A stretch of 64,000 nt of DNA from Streptomyces sp. NBC_00178 (GCF_036206005.1 NZ_CP108143.1:1798001-1862000), one strand, 5' to 3'. Positions 1 through 9,294 are shown, counted from the stretch's first letter. Made by a program: numbers and translations. The notes: generated from the letters alone by a model not told the origin.

Positions 1-657
1 ATGGTGCTGATCGCGGTCGCCTTCATCGGGGTGATCATCAGCCTGGTCGCCATGGACGGCGGCGGCAGCGGCGGGTCCGCCACGGCTATCACGCTGGGCG
101 TCATCGGCGCCCTGGCGACCGGTCCGGTGGCCACCTGGCTCTGGATAAAGTTCTGTCTGGCGCCCGCGGTCGTGGTCTTCGAGGGGCAGCGTCCCGTCGC
201 CGCGCTGCGCCGCTCCTCCCAGCTGGTCCACGGTGACTGGTGGCGGATCTTCGGCATCACACTCCTGGCCGCCCTGATGGCGTCCGCGGCCGGCTACATG
301 ATCCAGATGCCGTTCTCCGTCCTGGGCGTCTTCCCCGGCATGATCGGCACCGCGTCGCTGGACGACGACCCGAGCGCGACGGCGGTGATCATCGCTGTGA
401 GCGGCTACCTGGTCGCGACGCTGCTCGGCCAACTGGTCAGCCAGATCATCTCGACGACGTTCCCGCAGTTGGTGACCGGCCTGCTGTACGTCGACCGGCG
501 CATGCGGACGGAGGACCTCGGCCCGGTCCTCGCCCAGGCCGCCGGAGCCCAGGCCGCCGGAGCCCGAGCAACCGGAGCCACGCCGCCGCCGCCCCCACCC
601 CACGCGGGCGACGCCCCGCCGCCCCCGCCCCACCCGGGTGGCGCCCCGCAGGAGTGA
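1..657 (+). CDS. Integral membrane protein, 3' part (5' end outside or at window edge)
   Basis: The frame is open from the first base of the window to the stop at 655-657 and yields 218 residues. An ATG sits exactly at base 1, but the protein begins inside a hydrophobic helix, so I read this as a gene cut by the window edge. Hydrophobic segments lie near residues 1-17, 30-60, 80-110 and 125-150, with an amphipathic WWRIFGITLLAALM stretch typical of Streptomyces membrane proteins of the glycerophosphodiesterase-membrane-domain-like group. The last 40 residues are Ala/Gly then Pro/His-rich and probably cytoplasmic and disordered. Function is not known. A perfect hairpin follows 5 bp after the stop. 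Confidence 0.7.
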   Translation: MVLIAVAFIGVIISLVAMDGGGSGGSATAITLGVIGALATGPVATWLWIKFCLAPAVVVFEGQRPVAALRRSSQLVHGDWWRIFGITLLAALMASAAGYMIQMPFSVLGVFPGMIGTASLDDDPSATAVIIAVSGYLVATLLGQLVSQIISTTFPQLVTGLLYVDRRMRTEDLGPVLAQAAGAQAAGARATGATPPPPPPHAGDAPPPPPHPGGAPQE

Positions 658-661
658 CCTG

Positions 662-710
662 CCGCCCGAGGCCCCGCCCCGCGTCCGTCGCGGGGCGCGG
701 CCTCGGGCGG
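662..710. terminator. Bidirectional intrinsic-type terminator
   Basis: A 12-bp outer stem (662-673 with 699-710) and a 9-bp inner stem (675-683 with 689-697), separated by a single C/C mismatch, close a 5-nt loop. It fills the gap between the plus-strand membrane protein gene and the minus-strand VOC gene and should serve both. Confidence 0.8.
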
Positions 711-1076
711 TCAGTCCAGCAGCGTCTTCTTCGGCCGGAGCACGCAGAACTCGTTGCCCTCGGGATCCGCCAGCACCACCCACGTGACGTCGTCGCCCTG
801 ACCGACGTCCAGCCGCCGGGCTCCGAGCGCGATGATGCGCTCGACCTCGGTGGCCAGGTCGTCGGGGGAAAGGTCGATGTGCAGCCGGTTCTTGACGGTC
901 TTCCCCTCGGGCACGGGGACGAAGCACATACCGGGCAGAGCCGTCTCGTCGGCCCCGATGACGATCTCGCCCTCGTCCTCGAAGAGGATCCGCCAGTCCA
1001 GCACCCCGCACCAGAAGCGGGCGAGGGACGGCAGGTCGTGGGTGTCGACGGTGAGTTGGTACAAGCGAACGGCCAT
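711..1076 (-). CDS. VOC-fold (glyoxalase/bleomycin resistance-like) protein
   Basis: A 121-residue protein of the vicinal oxygen chelate superfamily. It starts MAVRLYQLTVDTHDL, the usual first beta strand of a VOC module, followed by 'LARFWCGVLDW' and a second half with 'NRLHIDLSPDD' and 'VLADPEGNEFCVL', the hallmark end of actinobacterial VOC proteins. Possible metal ligands are His13, His71 and the Glu before FCVL. The frame runs on to 1148, but those residues are not VOC-like, so I take the ATG at 1076. Members bind small hydrophobic molecules or act as glyoxalase-like enzymes; no substrate can be assigned from context. It stands alone between two terminators or unrelated genes. Confidence 0.8.
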   Translation of the reverse strand: MAVRLYQLTVDTHDLPSLARFWCGVLDWRILFEDEGEIVIGADETALPGMCFVPVPEGKTVKNRLHIDLSPDDLATEVERIIALGARRLDVGQGDDVTWVVLADPEGNEFCVLRPKKTLLD

Positions 1077-1169
1077 GCCCGCCAGTCTGCTGGGGGTTCC
1101 CCCGGCTCGCAAGAGATGGGGGCGGGCACGGCCGCTGTCCTGCAACACCGCGCGAGCGGGATCAGCCGG

Positions 1170-2564
1170 TCAGTTCCCCACGCCGAACCAGGTGGCGCGG
1201 GACTTCTTCCACTCGGCGTGGTCCAGGTCCTTGGCCTCCGTGCCGTCCCCGTACAGGTCCGCGGCGCCCGCGTCCGTGATCACCTGCGCCCGCGCACCCG
1301 CGACCGTCAGGTCCGGCACCGAGACGACGGCCTCCCAGCCGCCCGGGTCGGTGGTGGGCAGCGCCGCCCGCCGGACCGGTGCGTGGCCCGCGACGCCGTC
1401 CCAGCTGTAGAGGGCGTACGGGTCGGAGTTGTCGTCCGCCTCCCAGGAGCCGGCCACGATCAGGTACTGGTCGGCGGCGTTCTTCCGGATGTCGCGGATG
1501 GTCAGTCCGCCGAGGTCCAGCTCGATCGGCGTGCCGAAGACGGCCTTCGCGCCGCTCCCGGTCACCTTGTCGAAGTTGGTCACGGGCACGATCAGGGCCT
1601 TGCCGCCGGACTTCGGCGGGACGAGCGGTGCGCGGAAGCCGATGTACGCCGTGGTCGTCGACCCGGGCGCGAACTCCAGCCCCTCCACGTTGAATCCGTC
1701 GATCTGCTTCGGCGCCTCGCCATCCTCGGTGCCCGCCGCGAAGCCGAACCGGTCGCCGTTGGCCTCGTCCCAGGCCACGAGGTCGTCGCGCAGCTTCTTG
1801 TACGACCGGCCGACCGTCAGCTGCGTCGAGGCGCCGGAGCCGGTGACCGTGGTGGTGAAGACGGTGTTGCGGTCGGCCTTGTACTCGCCGTCCTTGTTGT
1901 TGCCGAGCGAGCCGGTCCAGTAGACGGTGTTGCCGACCCGGGCCGCGCCCTCGATGTCGATCTCCTTGCTCACCCCGAGCTTCGACGCGACGTCCCAGGT
2001 CCGCACGGGCGCGCCGGACGCCGCGAGGTCGTACAGGCGCAGGGTGTTGGACTCGTCGTCGGCCACCACCGCGTACCCGCCGCCGACGTCGACGGCCGCC
2101 GAGGCGTCGGACGAGCCCGTGAGGTAGCGGGTGTCGGCGGAGTTCTGCACGGCGGCCGACGCGGCGTAGTGGAGCACCTTGGTGGCCGTCTTGCCGCCGA
2201 GACCGGTGACCTTGACGGTGAGGTCCGTGTACCCCCGGGCGCGCGGGGCGACGGAGACCTGGCGGGTGGCGCCGGTGCCCGCGACCGTCACGTCGGCGGT
2301 CCCCGCGACGGAGGACCGGGAGCTCGCCGAGGCGGCCACGGTGAGCGCGCCGGCGTCGGCGCCGCTCTGCGCGACGGTCACGGTGACCACGGGGTCGCCC
2401 GTCGCGCCCACGGCACCGGACAGGTAGGAGGACGCGAGGGTGATCGTCGGGGTGCCGTAACTCGCGGCGTGCGCGGGCACGTTGCCACCCAGTGCGGCGA
2501 GTGCGAGGGCCCCGGCCGCGGCGAGGGCCGCCCGGCGGTTCTGGAAGGGAAGCTGATGCAGCAC
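1170..2564 (-). CDS. Secreted protein of unknown function, possible beta-propeller
   Basis: A 464-residue protein beginning at a GTG with a GAGAGG ribosome binding site 7 nt upstream; the open frame continues to 2771 but overlaps sufT and is not protein-like there. Residues 1-33 form a signal peptide with an Arg-Arg pair, a hydrophobic core and an AHA cleavage site, so Tat or Sec export is expected. Residues 40-130 look like an immunoglobulin-like or beta-rich Thr/Val/Ser module. The rest has repeated segments (for example 'YAVVADDESNTLRLYDL', 'GNTVYWTGSLGNNKDGEYK', 'QYLIVAGSWEADDNSDPYAL') that suggest a beta-propeller. No catalytic motif is recognised. Confidence 0.75.
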   Translation of the reverse strand: MLHQLPFQNRRAALAAAGALALAALGGNVPAHAASYGTPTITLASSYLSGAVGATGDPVVTVTVAQSGADAGALTVAASASSRSSVAGTADVTVAGTGATRQVSVAPRARGYTDLTVKVTGLGGKTATKVLHYAASAAVQNSADTRYLTGSSDASAAVDVGGGYAVVADDESNTLRLYDLAASGAPVRTWDVASKLGVSKEIDIEGAARVGNTVYWTGSLGNNKDGEYKADRNTVFTTTVTGSGASTQLTVGRSYKKLRDDLVAWDEANGDRFGFAAGTEDGEAPKQIDGFNVEGLEFAPGSTTTAYIGFRAPLVPPKSGGKALIVPVTNFDKVTGSGAKAVFGTPIELDLGGLTIRDIRKNAADQYLIVAGSWEADDNSDPYALYSWDGVAGHAPVRRAALPTTDPGGWEAVVSVPDLTVAGARAQVITDAGAADLYGDGTEAKDLDHAEWKKSRATWFGVGN

Positions 2565-2660
2565 TGCGTGCCTCTCGTCGGCGTGGTGTCGACGAGCAGG
2601 CTCGGGCTCCGGTACGAACGGCGTGCACACGTCATGCGTACGGGGCACGAACAACGCACG

Positions 2661-2689
2661 ACGGCCCCCGGCATCATGCCGGGGGCCGT
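2661..2689. terminator. Terminator of the suf operon
   Basis: A perfect 14-bp inverted repeat (2661-2674 with 2676-2689) lies 16 bp beyond the sufT stop codon. No U-run follows, as is usual in Streptomyces. Confidence 0.8.
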
Positions 2690-2704
2690 CCGTGACGTCG
2701 TGGA

Positions 2705-3043
2705 TCAGACGTTGAAGCCGAGCGCGCGAAGCTGCTCGCGGCCGTCGTCGGTGATCTTGTCCGGTCCCCACGGCGGCATCCAGACCCAGTTGATCCGCAG
2801 CTCGTTGACGATGCCGTCCGTCGCGGACTTCGCCTGGTCCTCGATGACGTCGGTCAGCGGGCAGGCCGCCGACGTCAGCGTCATGTCGAGCGTGGCGATG
2901 TTGGCGTCGTCGATGTGGATGCCGTAGATCAGGCCCAGGTTGACGACGTCGATCCCCAGCTCGGGGTCGACCACGTCGTACAGGGCCTCGCGGACCTCCT
3001 CCTCGGAGGCCGGCTTGGTGGTGAGAGTCTCGTTGTCGCTCAT
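2705..3043 (-). CDS. sufT: SufT-type metal-sulfur cluster assembly factor (DUF59/PaaD-like)
   Basis: A 112-residue MIP18/PaaD-family protein (DUF59). Visible family marks are 'EALYDVVDPELGIDVVNLGLIYGI' (the acidic DPE..I/VNLGL core, cited in part), 'TLTSAACPLTDVI' with the conserved cysteine, and 'WMPPWGPDKI' near the end. These proteins help deliver or mature Fe-S clusters in the cytosol. It is the last gene of the suf operon; its ATG at 3043 overlaps the sufU stop by 4 bp (ATGA), so translation is probably coupled. The frame extends upstream to 3388, but that part is the shadow of sufU. Confidence 0.9.
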   Translation of the reverse strand: MSDNETLTTKPASEEEVREALYDVVDPELGIDVVNLGLIYGIHIDDANIATLDMTLTSAACPLTDVIEDQAKSATDGIVNELRINWVWMPPWGPDKITDDGREQLRALGFNV

Positions 3044-3495
3044 GCCGTCTTCCCTTCGGACAGCGCCTGCGCCGTCGCGTCCTTCCACGCCATCCAGCTC
3101 AGCAGCGCGCACTTGACCCGGGCCGGGTACTTGGAGACACCGGCGAACGCGACGGCGTCCTCCAGCACCTCCTCCATCGCGTCGTCCGGCTCCAGCTGAC
3201 CCTTGGACTGCATCAGTTCCAGGAAGGTCTCCTGGATCCTCCGCGCGTCGCCGAGCTCCTTGCCCACGAGCAGCTCGTTGAGCACGGAGGCGCTGGCCTG
3301 GCTGATGGAGCAGCCCTGACCCTCGTAACTGACGTCGGCGATGGTCTCGCCGTCGTACTTCACGCGAAGCGTGATCTCGTCGCCGCACGTCGGGTTGACG
3401 TGGTGCACCTCGGCGTCGCCGTCCCGCAGGCCACGCCCGTGGGGGTGCTTGTAGTGGTCCAGGATCACTTCCTGGTACATGGAATCAAGCTTCAC
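3040..3495 (-). CDS. sufU: SufU, Fe-S cluster scaffold / zinc-dependent sulfurtransferase
   Basis: A 151-residue IscU-fold protein. The three cysteines of the family are at about Cys37 (NPTCGDE, with Asp39), Cys62 (EGQGCSIS) and Cys129 (RVKCALLSW). In Gram-positive bacteria SufU binds zinc and accepts persulfide sulfur from SufS for cluster building on SufBCD. The roughly 20-residue insertion before the last cysteine, typical of SufU versus IscU, is present. It lies 26 bp downstream of sufS and overlaps sufT by 4 bp, so the three are co-transcribed. Confidence 0.93.
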   Translation of the reverse strand: MKLDSMYQEVILDHYKHPHGRGLRDGDAEVHHVNPTCGDEITLRVKYDGETIADVSYEGQGCSISQASASVLNELLVGKELGDARRIQETFLELMQSKGQLEPDDAMEEVLEDAVAFAGVSKYPARVKCALLSWMAWKDATAQALSEGKTA

Positions 3496-3521
3496 CAGTC
3501 AACCCTCAGCCGCTCTGCCAT

Positions 3522-4790
3522 CTAACCGAAAAAGTTCCGCACGTGCTCGAGTCCGTCCACCAGGGCGTCGACCTCGGCGGGCGTGGAGTACAGATAGAAC
3601 GACGCTCGCGTCGTCGCAGGAATTCCGTACCGCAGGCAGACCGGGCGGGCGCAGTGGTGTCCGACCCGGACGGCGATGCCCTGCTCGTCGAGCACCTGCC
3701 CCACGTCGTGGGGATGGATGTCTCCGAGCGTGAAGGAGATCGTCGCGCCCCGGTCCTCGGCCGTCGACGGTCCGATGATCCGGAGGTCCGGGACCTCCAG
3801 GAGACGCCGGACCGCGTACTCGGTGATCGCCTGCTCGTGGCGGTGGATGTTCTCCATGCCGATCGAGGTGAGGTAGTCCACGGCCGCGCCGAGGCCGACG
3901 GCCTGCGCGATCGGGGGCGTGCCCGCCTCGAACTTGTGCGGAGCCGGCGCGTACGTCGACGAGTGCATCGACACGGTCTCGATCATCTCGCCGCCGCCGA
4001 GGAACGGCGGCAGGTCCTCGAGGAGCTCCTGCCGTCCCCACAGGACGCCGATGCCGGTCGGACCGACCATCTTGTGACCGGTGAAGGCCACGAAGTCGGC
4101 CTGCAGCGCCTGCACGTCGAGCACCATGTGCGGGGCCGCCTGCGAGGCGTCGATGCAGACCAGCGCGCCGACCTGCTGGGCACGCCGGATGATCCTCTCG
4201 ACCGGGTTGACCGTACCCATGATGTTGGAGACCAGCGTGAAGGAGACGATCTTCGTCTTCTCCGTGATGATCTCGTCGATGTTCGACAGGTCGAGCCGGC
4301 CGTTGTCCGTGATGCCGAACCACTTGAGCTTCGCGCCGGTGCGCTGCGAGAGCAGCTGCCACGGCACGATGTTGGAGTGGTGCTCCATCTCGGTGGTGAC
4401 GATCTCGGTGTCGCTGTCGACCCGGTAGGGCTCATCCGCCCAGCCGAGCATGTTGGCGACGAGGTTCAGCGACTCCGAGGCGTTCTTGGTGAAGATCACC
4501 TCGTTGCGGCTGGGTGCGTTGATGAAGGCCGCGACCTTGTCACGAGCACCCTCGTACAGCGCGGTGGCCTCCTCCGCGATGGTGTACACACCGCGGTGGA
4601 CGTTGGCGTTGTGCCGCTCGTAGTACTCGCTGAGAGCGTCGAGGACCTGGCGCGGCTTCTGCGAGGTCGCCGCGCTGTCCAGGTACACGATCTTCTTGCC
4701 GTCGTGGACCGTGCGGTCCAGGATCGGGAAGTCCTTGCGGATCGCCTCGGTGTCGAGGAGGCCGGAGAGCCCCTGTCGGGCGTCAGTCAC
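3522..4790 (-). CDS. sufS: SufS, group II cysteine desulfurase
   Basis: A 422-residue PLP enzyme that takes sulfur from cysteine to give alanine and an enzyme persulfide. The PLP lysine is about Lys240 in 'FTGHKMVGPTGIG', the PLP-stacking His is in 'TEMEHHSN', and the catalytic Cys is about Cys380 in 'RVGHHCARPVC', the short-loop arrangement of group II (SufS) enzymes. The start ATG at 4790 overlaps the sufC stop by 4 bp, implying coupling. It works with SufU next door as sulfur acceptor. Confidence 0.95.
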   Translation of the reverse strand: MTDARQGLSGLLDTEAIRKDFPILDRTVHDGKKIVYLDSAATSQKPRQVLDALSEYYERHNANVHRGVYTIAEEATALYEGARDKVAAFINAPSRNEVIFTKNASESLNLVANMLGWADEPYRVDSDTEIVTTEMEHHSNIVPWQLLSQRTGAKLKWFGITDNGRLDLSNIDEIITEKTKIVSFTLVSNIMGTVNPVERIIRRAQQVGALVCIDASQAAPHMVLDVQALQADFVAFTGHKMVGPTGIGVLWGRQELLEDLPPFLGGGEMIETVSMHSSTYAPAPHKFEAGTPPIAQAVGLGAAVDYLTSIGMENIHRHEQAITEYAVRRLLEVPDLRIIGPSTAEDRGATISFTLGDIHPHDVGQVLDEQGIAVRVGHHCARPVCLRYGIPATTRASFYLYSTPAEVDALVDGLEHVRNFFG

Positions 4791-5551
4791 GCGGAAGCGC
4801 CACCCTTCACATATGCCTCGTAGCCCTCGTTCTCCAGCTTGTCGGCGAGCTCGGCGCCACCGGACTCGGCGATGCGGCCGTTGGCGAAGACGTGCACGAA
4901 GTCGGGCTTGATGTAGCGGAGGATCCGCGTGTAGTGCGTGATCAGCAGCGTGCCGACCTCGCCACGCTCGCGCACCCGGTTGACGCCCTCGGAGACGACA
5001 CGCAGGGCGTCGACGTCGAGGCCGGAGTCGGTCTCGTCGAGGATGGCGATCTTCGGCTTGAGGAGCTCCAGCTGAAGGATCTCGTGGCGCTTCTTCTCAC
5101 CGCCGGAGAAGCCCTCGTTGACGTTGCGCTCGGCGAAGGACGGGTCCATCTGGAGCTCGGCCATCGTCTCCTTGACCTCCTTGACCCACGTCCGCAGCTT
5201 GGGGGCCTCGCCGCGGACGGCGGTGGCGGAGGTGCGCAGGAAGTTGGAGACCGAGACCCCGGGGATCTCGACCGGGTACTGCATGGCGAGGAACAGGCCG
5301 GCGCGGGCCCGCTCGTCCACGGACATCTCCAGGACGTCCTCGCCGTCCAGGGTCACCGTGCCACTCGTGATCGTGTACTTGGGGTGACCCGCGAGCGAGT
5401 AGGCGAGGGTGGACTTGCCGGACCCGTTCGGGCCCATGATGGCGTGCGTCTCGCCCTGCTTCACGGTCAGGTCGACGCCCTTGAGGATCTCCTTCGTGGC
5501 GTTGTCGGCCTCGACGGAGACGTGCAGGTCGCGGATTTCAAGCGTTGCCAT
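4787..5551 (-). CDS. sufC: SufC, Fe-S assembly ATPase
   Basis: A 254-residue ABC-type ATPase, the energy module of the SufBCD scaffold. Walker A is 'GPNGSGKST' (about residues 40-48), the signature is 'FSGGEKKRHE' and Walker B is 'IAILDETDSGLD', with the SufC-specific substitution of DETDSGLD for the usual DEPTSGLD. I chose the ATG at 5551 (MATLEIRDLHV) because the 13 extra upstream residues are out of family and overlap the preceding gene. It sits 7 bp after the Rieske gene and overlaps sufS by 4 bp. Confidence 0.95.
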   Translation of the reverse strand: MATLEIRDLHVSVEADNATKEILKGVDLTVKQGETHAIMGPNGSGKSTLAYSLAGHPKYTITSGTVTLDGEDVLEMSVDERARAGLFLAMQYPVEIPGVSVSNFLRTSATAVRGEAPKLRTWVKEVKETMAELQMDPSFAERNVNEGFSGGEKKRHEILQLELLKPKIAILDETDSGLDVDALRVVSEGVNRVRERGEVGTLLITHYTRILRYIKPDFVHVFANGRIAESGGAELADKLENEGYEAYVKGGASA

Positions 5552-5558
5552 GGGTGAC

Positions 5559-5876
5559 TCAGGACTCCTGGGTGACGGAGACGAGCACATCGTCCCCTTC
5601 GATCTTGACGGGGTATACGGGGACGGGGCGCGTCGCGGGAAGACCGGACGGCTTGCCGGTGCGGAGGTCGAAGCTCGATCCGTGCAGCCAGCACTCGATC
5701 GCGCAGTCCTCCACCTCGCCCTCGGACAGCGAGACGTTCGCGTGCGAGCAGATGTCGTTGATCGCGAACACCTCGCCCTCGGTCCGGACGACGGAGACCG
5801 GCGTGCCGTCGAGCTCCACCCGCTTGGGGGTGTCGTCCTCCAGCTCGCTCAGCGCACACACTTTGACGAAGGCCAT
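5559..5876 (-). CDS. Rieske [2Fe-2S] ferredoxin of the suf operon
   Basis: A 105-residue bifunctional NirD/biphenyl-dioxygenase-ferredoxin-type Rieske protein. The ligands are visible as Cys43-His45 ('CSHANVSL') and Cys62-His65 ('CWLHGSSFD'), giving the C-x-H ... C-x2-H pattern. There is no signal peptide or membrane helix, so it is cytosolic. Its place between sufD and sufC is conserved in actinobacteria; it may supply electrons during cluster assembly, but that role is inference. One base separates its start from the sufD stop. Confidence 0.9.
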   Translation of the reverse strand: MAFVKVCALSELEDDTPKRVELDGTPVSVVRTEGEVFAINDICSHANVSLSEGEVEDCAIECWLHGSSFDLRTGKPSGLPATRPVPVYPVKIEGDDVLVSVTQES

Positions 5877-5877
5877 G

Positions 5878-7059
5878 TCAGACCGACGCCTTCAGCTCGG
5901 CCTCGATCTTGTCGAGGAGCCGCTCCTCGACGTCGGGGAGACCGATCTGCTGGACCAGCTCGGCGAAGAAGCCGCGCACGACGAGCCGGCGGGCCTCCTC
6001 GGCCGGGATGCCCCGGGACTGCAGGTAGAACAGCTGCTCGTCGTCGAAGCGGCCGGTCGCCGAGGCGTGGCCGGCACCGACGATCTCGCCGGTCTCGATC
6101 TCCAGATTCGGCACGGAGTCGACCCGGGCACCGTCGGTCAGAACCAGGTTGCGGTTCATCTCGTAGGTGTCGGTGCCCTCTGCGGCCGCCTGGATGAGCA
6201 CGTCACCGATCCACACCGCGTGTGCGCCGTCGCCCTGCAGAGCGCCCTTGTAGGCGACGTTGGACTTGCAGTGCGGGGCGTTGTGGTCGACGAGGAGGCG
6301 GTGCTCCTGGTGCTGGCCCTTGTCGGTGAAGTACAGCCCGAACAGTTCGGCCTCGCCGCCGGGGGCCGCGTAGGCGATCCGGGGGTGCAGGCGGACCAGG
6401 TCGCCGCCGAAGGTGACGACGATCGACTTGAAGGAGGCGTCGCGGCCGACCAGCGTGTTGTGCTGGGCGACGTGGACGGCCTTCTCGTCCCAATCCTGGA
6501 CGGAGACGACGGTCAGCTTCGCCCCGTCGCCCAGGATGTAGTCGACGTTGGCCGCGAGCACGGCGTCACCGGTGTGGTCGATGACGACGACGGCCTCGGC
6601 GAAGGCACCCAGCTCGATGACCTGGTGGCCGTAGGCCACACCGCCCTCGCCGTGCACGGCGATCCGGATCGGCTCGCTGAGCACGGCCTCCTTGGCGACG
6701 GTGACGACCGAGGCGTGCTGGAAGGACGAGTACGCCTGGGCGGCGACCCGGTCCACCGGGATTCCGGCCCTGCCGAGCCGCTCGTCGTCGCGGCCGACGG
6801 TCTCGACCGTGACGCCGGAGGGCGCCTCGATGACGACCTTGACGCCGTCACCGGTGGCGACGGCGGTGCCGTCGTGCAGTCCGCGCAGCCGGTCCAGCGG
6901 CGTGAAGCGCCATTCCTCCTCGCGGCCGTGCGGGACGGGGAAGTCCGCGACGTCGAAGGACGGAGGGGCGCTCATGCGCGTGGCGACGGTGGACTCGGCC
7001 GCCACCGCGATGGACCCGGCGGTGGTGGAGCCCGCCGGAATGTTCTGAGCCTCAGCCAT
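5878..7059 (-). CDS. sufD: SufD, Fe-S cluster assembly scaffold subunit
   Basis: A 393-residue right-handed beta-helix protein, partner of SufB and SufC. Family marks include 'HGREEEWRFTPL' near residue 50, and the C-terminal block 'GHASATGRFDDEQLFYLQSR' (SufB/D core with the conserved His) followed by 'GIPAEEARRLVVRGFF'. The ATG at 7059 (MAEAQN) is taken as the start; an in-frame TTG at 7089 would add ten residues and cannot be excluded. It lies 67 bp after sufB, the largest gap in the operon apart from the operator. Confidence 0.93.
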   Translation of the reverse strand: MAEAQNIPAGSTTAGSIAVAAESTVATRMSAPPSFDVADFPVPHGREEEWRFTPLDRLRGLHDGTAVATGDGVKVVIEAPSGVTVETVGRDDERLGRAGIPVDRVAAQAYSSFQHASVVTVAKEAVLSEPIRIAVHGEGGVAYGHQVIELGAFAEAVVVIDHTGDAVLAANVDYILGDGAKLTVVSVQDWDEKAVHVAQHNTLVGRDASFKSIVVTFGGDLVRLHPRIAYAAPGGEAELFGLYFTDKGQHQEHRLLVDHNAPHCKSNVAYKGALQGDGAHAVWIGDVLIQAAAEGTDTYEMNRNLVLTDGARVDSVPNLEIETGEIVGAGHASATGRFDDEQLFYLQSRGIPAEEARRLVVRGFFAELVQQIGLPDVEERLLDKIEAELKASV

Positions 7060-7126
7060 GGCTGTCGTAGTGCTCGCTTTCTCAGTCAAGAACTCTCGGG
7101 GACGGACGGCGGACGGCGGAGCCGTC

Positions 7127-8548
7127 CTAGCCGACCGAGCCCTCCATCTGCAGCTCGATCAGCCGGTTGAGCTCGAGGGCGTACTCCATCGGCAGCTCCT
7201 TGGCGATCGGCTCGACGAAGCCGCGCACGATCATGGCCATGGCCTCGAACTCGGTCATGCCTCGGCTCATGAGGTAGAAGAGCTGGTCCTCGGAGACCTT
7301 GGAGACCGTCGCCTCGTGCCCCATCGACACGTCGTCCTCGCGGACGTCGACGTAGGGGTAGGTGTCGGAGCGGGAGATGGTGTCCACGAGCAGCGCGTCG
7401 CACAGCACGTTGGACTTGGCGCCGGGCGCGCCCTCGCCGATCTCGATCAGACCGCGGTAGGAGGTACGGCCGCCGCCTCGCGCCACCGACTTGGAGACGA
7501 TGTTGGAGGAGGTGTTCGGCGCCATGTGCACCATCTTCGCGCCGGCGTCCTGGTGCTGGCCCTCGCCCGCGAAGGCGATGGACAGGGTCTCACCCTTGGC
7601 GTGCTCGCCCATCAGGTAGACGGCCGGGTACTTCATGGTGACCTTGGAGCCGATGTTGCCGTCGACCCACTCCATGGTCGCGCCCTCGTACGCCACGGCG
7701 CGCTTGGTGACCAGGTTGTAGACGTTGTTCGACCAGTTCTGGATGGTCGTGTAGCGGCAGCGGCCGCCCTTCTTCACGATGATCTCGACGACCGCGGAGT
7801 GCAGCGAGTCGGAGGAGTAGATCGGCGCGGTGCAGCCCTCGACGTAGTGGACGTAGGCGTCCTCGTCGACGATGATCAGCGTCCGCTCGAACTGGCCCAT
7901 GTTCTCCGTGTTGATACGGAAGTAGGCCTGGAGCGGGATCTCGACGTGCACGCCCTTCGGCACGTAGATGAAGGAGCCGCCGGACCACACGGCGGAGTTC
8001 AGCGAGGCGAACTTGTTGTCACCGACGGGGATGACGGTGCCGAAGTACTCCTTGAAGAGCTCCGGGTGCTCCTTGAGCGCGGTGTCGGTGTCCATGAAGA
8101 TGACACCCTGCGCCTCGAGCTCCTCGTTGATCTGGTGGTAGACCACCTCGGACTCGTACTGCGCGGCGACACCGGCGACCAGGCGCTGCTTCTCCGCCTC
8201 GGGGATGCCGAGCTTGTCGTACGTGTTCTTGATGTCCTCGGGCAGGTCCTCCCAGGACTCCGCCTGCTTCTCCGTGGACCGCACGAAGTACTTGATGTTG
8301 TCGAAGTCGATCCCCGACAGGTCCGAGCCCCAGTTCGGCATGGGCTTCTTGCCGAACAGCTTCAGGCCCTTGAGCCGGAGGTTGAGCATCCACTCCGGCT
8401 CGTTCTTCTTCTCCGAGATGTCGCGGACGACAGCTTCGGACAGGCCGCGCTTCGCCGCCGCGCCTGCCGCGTCGGAGTCGGCCCAGCCGAATTCGTACGT
8501 GCCCAGGCCATCGAGCTCAGGGTGGGCAGTCTCCGTGGGGAGCGTCAT
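7127..8548 (-). CDS. sufB: SufB, Fe-S cluster assembly scaffold subunit
   Basis: A 473-residue protein, the standard length for Gram-positive SufB. It shows '[16 protein letters not shown]', '[20 protein letters not shown]', '[18 protein letters not shown]' and the C-terminal '[20 protein letters not shown]' with the conserved His. SufB carries the nascent cluster in the SufBCD complex. The start ATG at 8548 overlaps the sufR stop by 4 bp (ATGA), so sufR and sufB form one transcript and SufR is autoregulatory with the assembly genes. Confidence 0.96.
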   Translation of the reverse strand: MTLPTETAHPELDGLGTYEFGWADSDAAGAAAKRGLSEAVVRDISEKKNEPEWMLNLRLKGLKLFGKKPMPNWGSDLSGIDFDNIKYFVRSTEKQAESWEDLPEDIKNTYDKLGIPEAEKQRLVAGVAAQYESEVVYHQINEELEAQGVIFMDTDTALKEHPELFKEYFGTVIPVGDNKFASLNSAVWSGGSFIYVPKGVHVEIPLQAYFRINTENMGQFERTLIIVDEDAYVHYVEGCTAPIYSSDSLHSAVVEIIVKKGGRCRYTTIQNWSNNVYNLVTKRAVAYEGATMEWVDGNIGSKVTMKYPAVYLMGEHAKGETLSIAFAGEGQHQDAGAKMVHMAPNTSSNIVSKSVARGGGRTSYRGLIEIGEGAPGAKSNVLCDALLVDTISRSDTYPYVDVREDDVSMGHEATVSKVSEDQLFYLMSRGMTEFEAMAMIVRGFVEPIAKELPMEYALELNRLIELQMEGSVG

Positions 8549-9294
8549 GCGGGGTTCCTCCCGGCCGTGCTTGCAGATGCTGAATGGGTGGTCTGTGAAG
8601 TCTGTGATGCTGTGGGGCTGCTGCGCGGAACGAACGTCGTGCACACCCCGTCGCCGTGGGCGAGGGTGGCGAGGCGCTGTACGTGGGTCCCGAGCAGGCT
8701 GGAGAAGAATTCCGTCTCCGCCTCGCACAGCTGCGGGAACTGCTCGGCGACGTGCGCGACCGGGCAGTGGTGCTGGCACAACTGCTCGCCCTGCTGGGGC
8801 CCCGGCGCGCTGCGCGCCGTAGCAGCGTACCCGTCGGCCGACAACGCCTTGGCCAGGGCCTCGGTGCGCGATTCGGGGGCGGCGGCCTCGACGACGGCGC
8901 GGTACGTCTCGTACTGGGCGGCCATCCTGGCGCGGGCGAAGGCGACGAGCGCCTCGTCCCCGGCGGTGTCGGCGATCCAGCGGAGCGCGTCGGCGGCGAG
9001 CTTGTCGTACGACTGGTCGAAGGCGTCCCGGCCGCAGTCGGTGAGGGCGAAGACCTTGGCCGGACGGCCGCGGGTCCGCGTCCCGTACACCCGCTGCTCG
9101 CGGGCCTCGACCACGTCGTCGTTCACGAGGGCGTCGAGGTGCCTGCGCACGGCGGCCTGGGTGAGCCCGACGCGCTTGGCCAGGTCGGCGACCGTGGACG
9201 GGCCGTGGTCCAGGATGGAGCGCGCGACCCGGTTGCGCGTCGAGCGCTCACCGGTCGCGAGTTCCTCCTGAGGAGCCTCGCCAACGTATTTCAC
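8545..9294 (-). CDS. sufR: SufR, Fe-S cluster-binding transcriptional repressor of the suf operon
   Basis: A 249-residue ArsR/DeoR-like winged-helix regulator. The HTH is at about residues 25-75 ('[20 protein letters not shown]'), and the sensor half carries '[19 protein letters not shown]', a C-x3-C-x12-C cluster known in SufR proteins to bind an Fe-S centre. I prefer the GTG at 9294: upstream codons overlap a CAAC-N6-GTTG operator, and a TTGTCA-N18-AACAAT promoter would start a leaderless transcript at or near this GTG. The alternative TTG at 9330 adds 12 residues. The protein is expected to repress the operon when its cluster is intact, and to release it on Fe-S shortage. Confidence 0.9.
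   Translation of the reverse strand: MKYVGEAPQEELATGERSTRNRVARSILDHGPSTVADLAKRVGLTQAAVRRHLDALVNDDVVEAREQRVYGTRTRGRPAKVFALTDCGRDAFDQSYDKLAADALRWIADTAGDEALVAFARARMAAQYETYRAVVEAAAPESRTEALAKALSADGYAATARSAPGPQQGEQLCQHHCPVAHVAEQFPQLCEAETEFFSSLLGTHVQRLATLAHGDGVCTTFVPRSSPTASQTSQTTHSASASTAGRNPA

Noticed and set aside
240..2927. Long plus-strand open frame of 895 codons
   Set aside because: Arg/Gly/Val-rich, crosses the VOC, secreted protein and sufT genes and their terminators; an antisense shadow of high-GC coding DNA.
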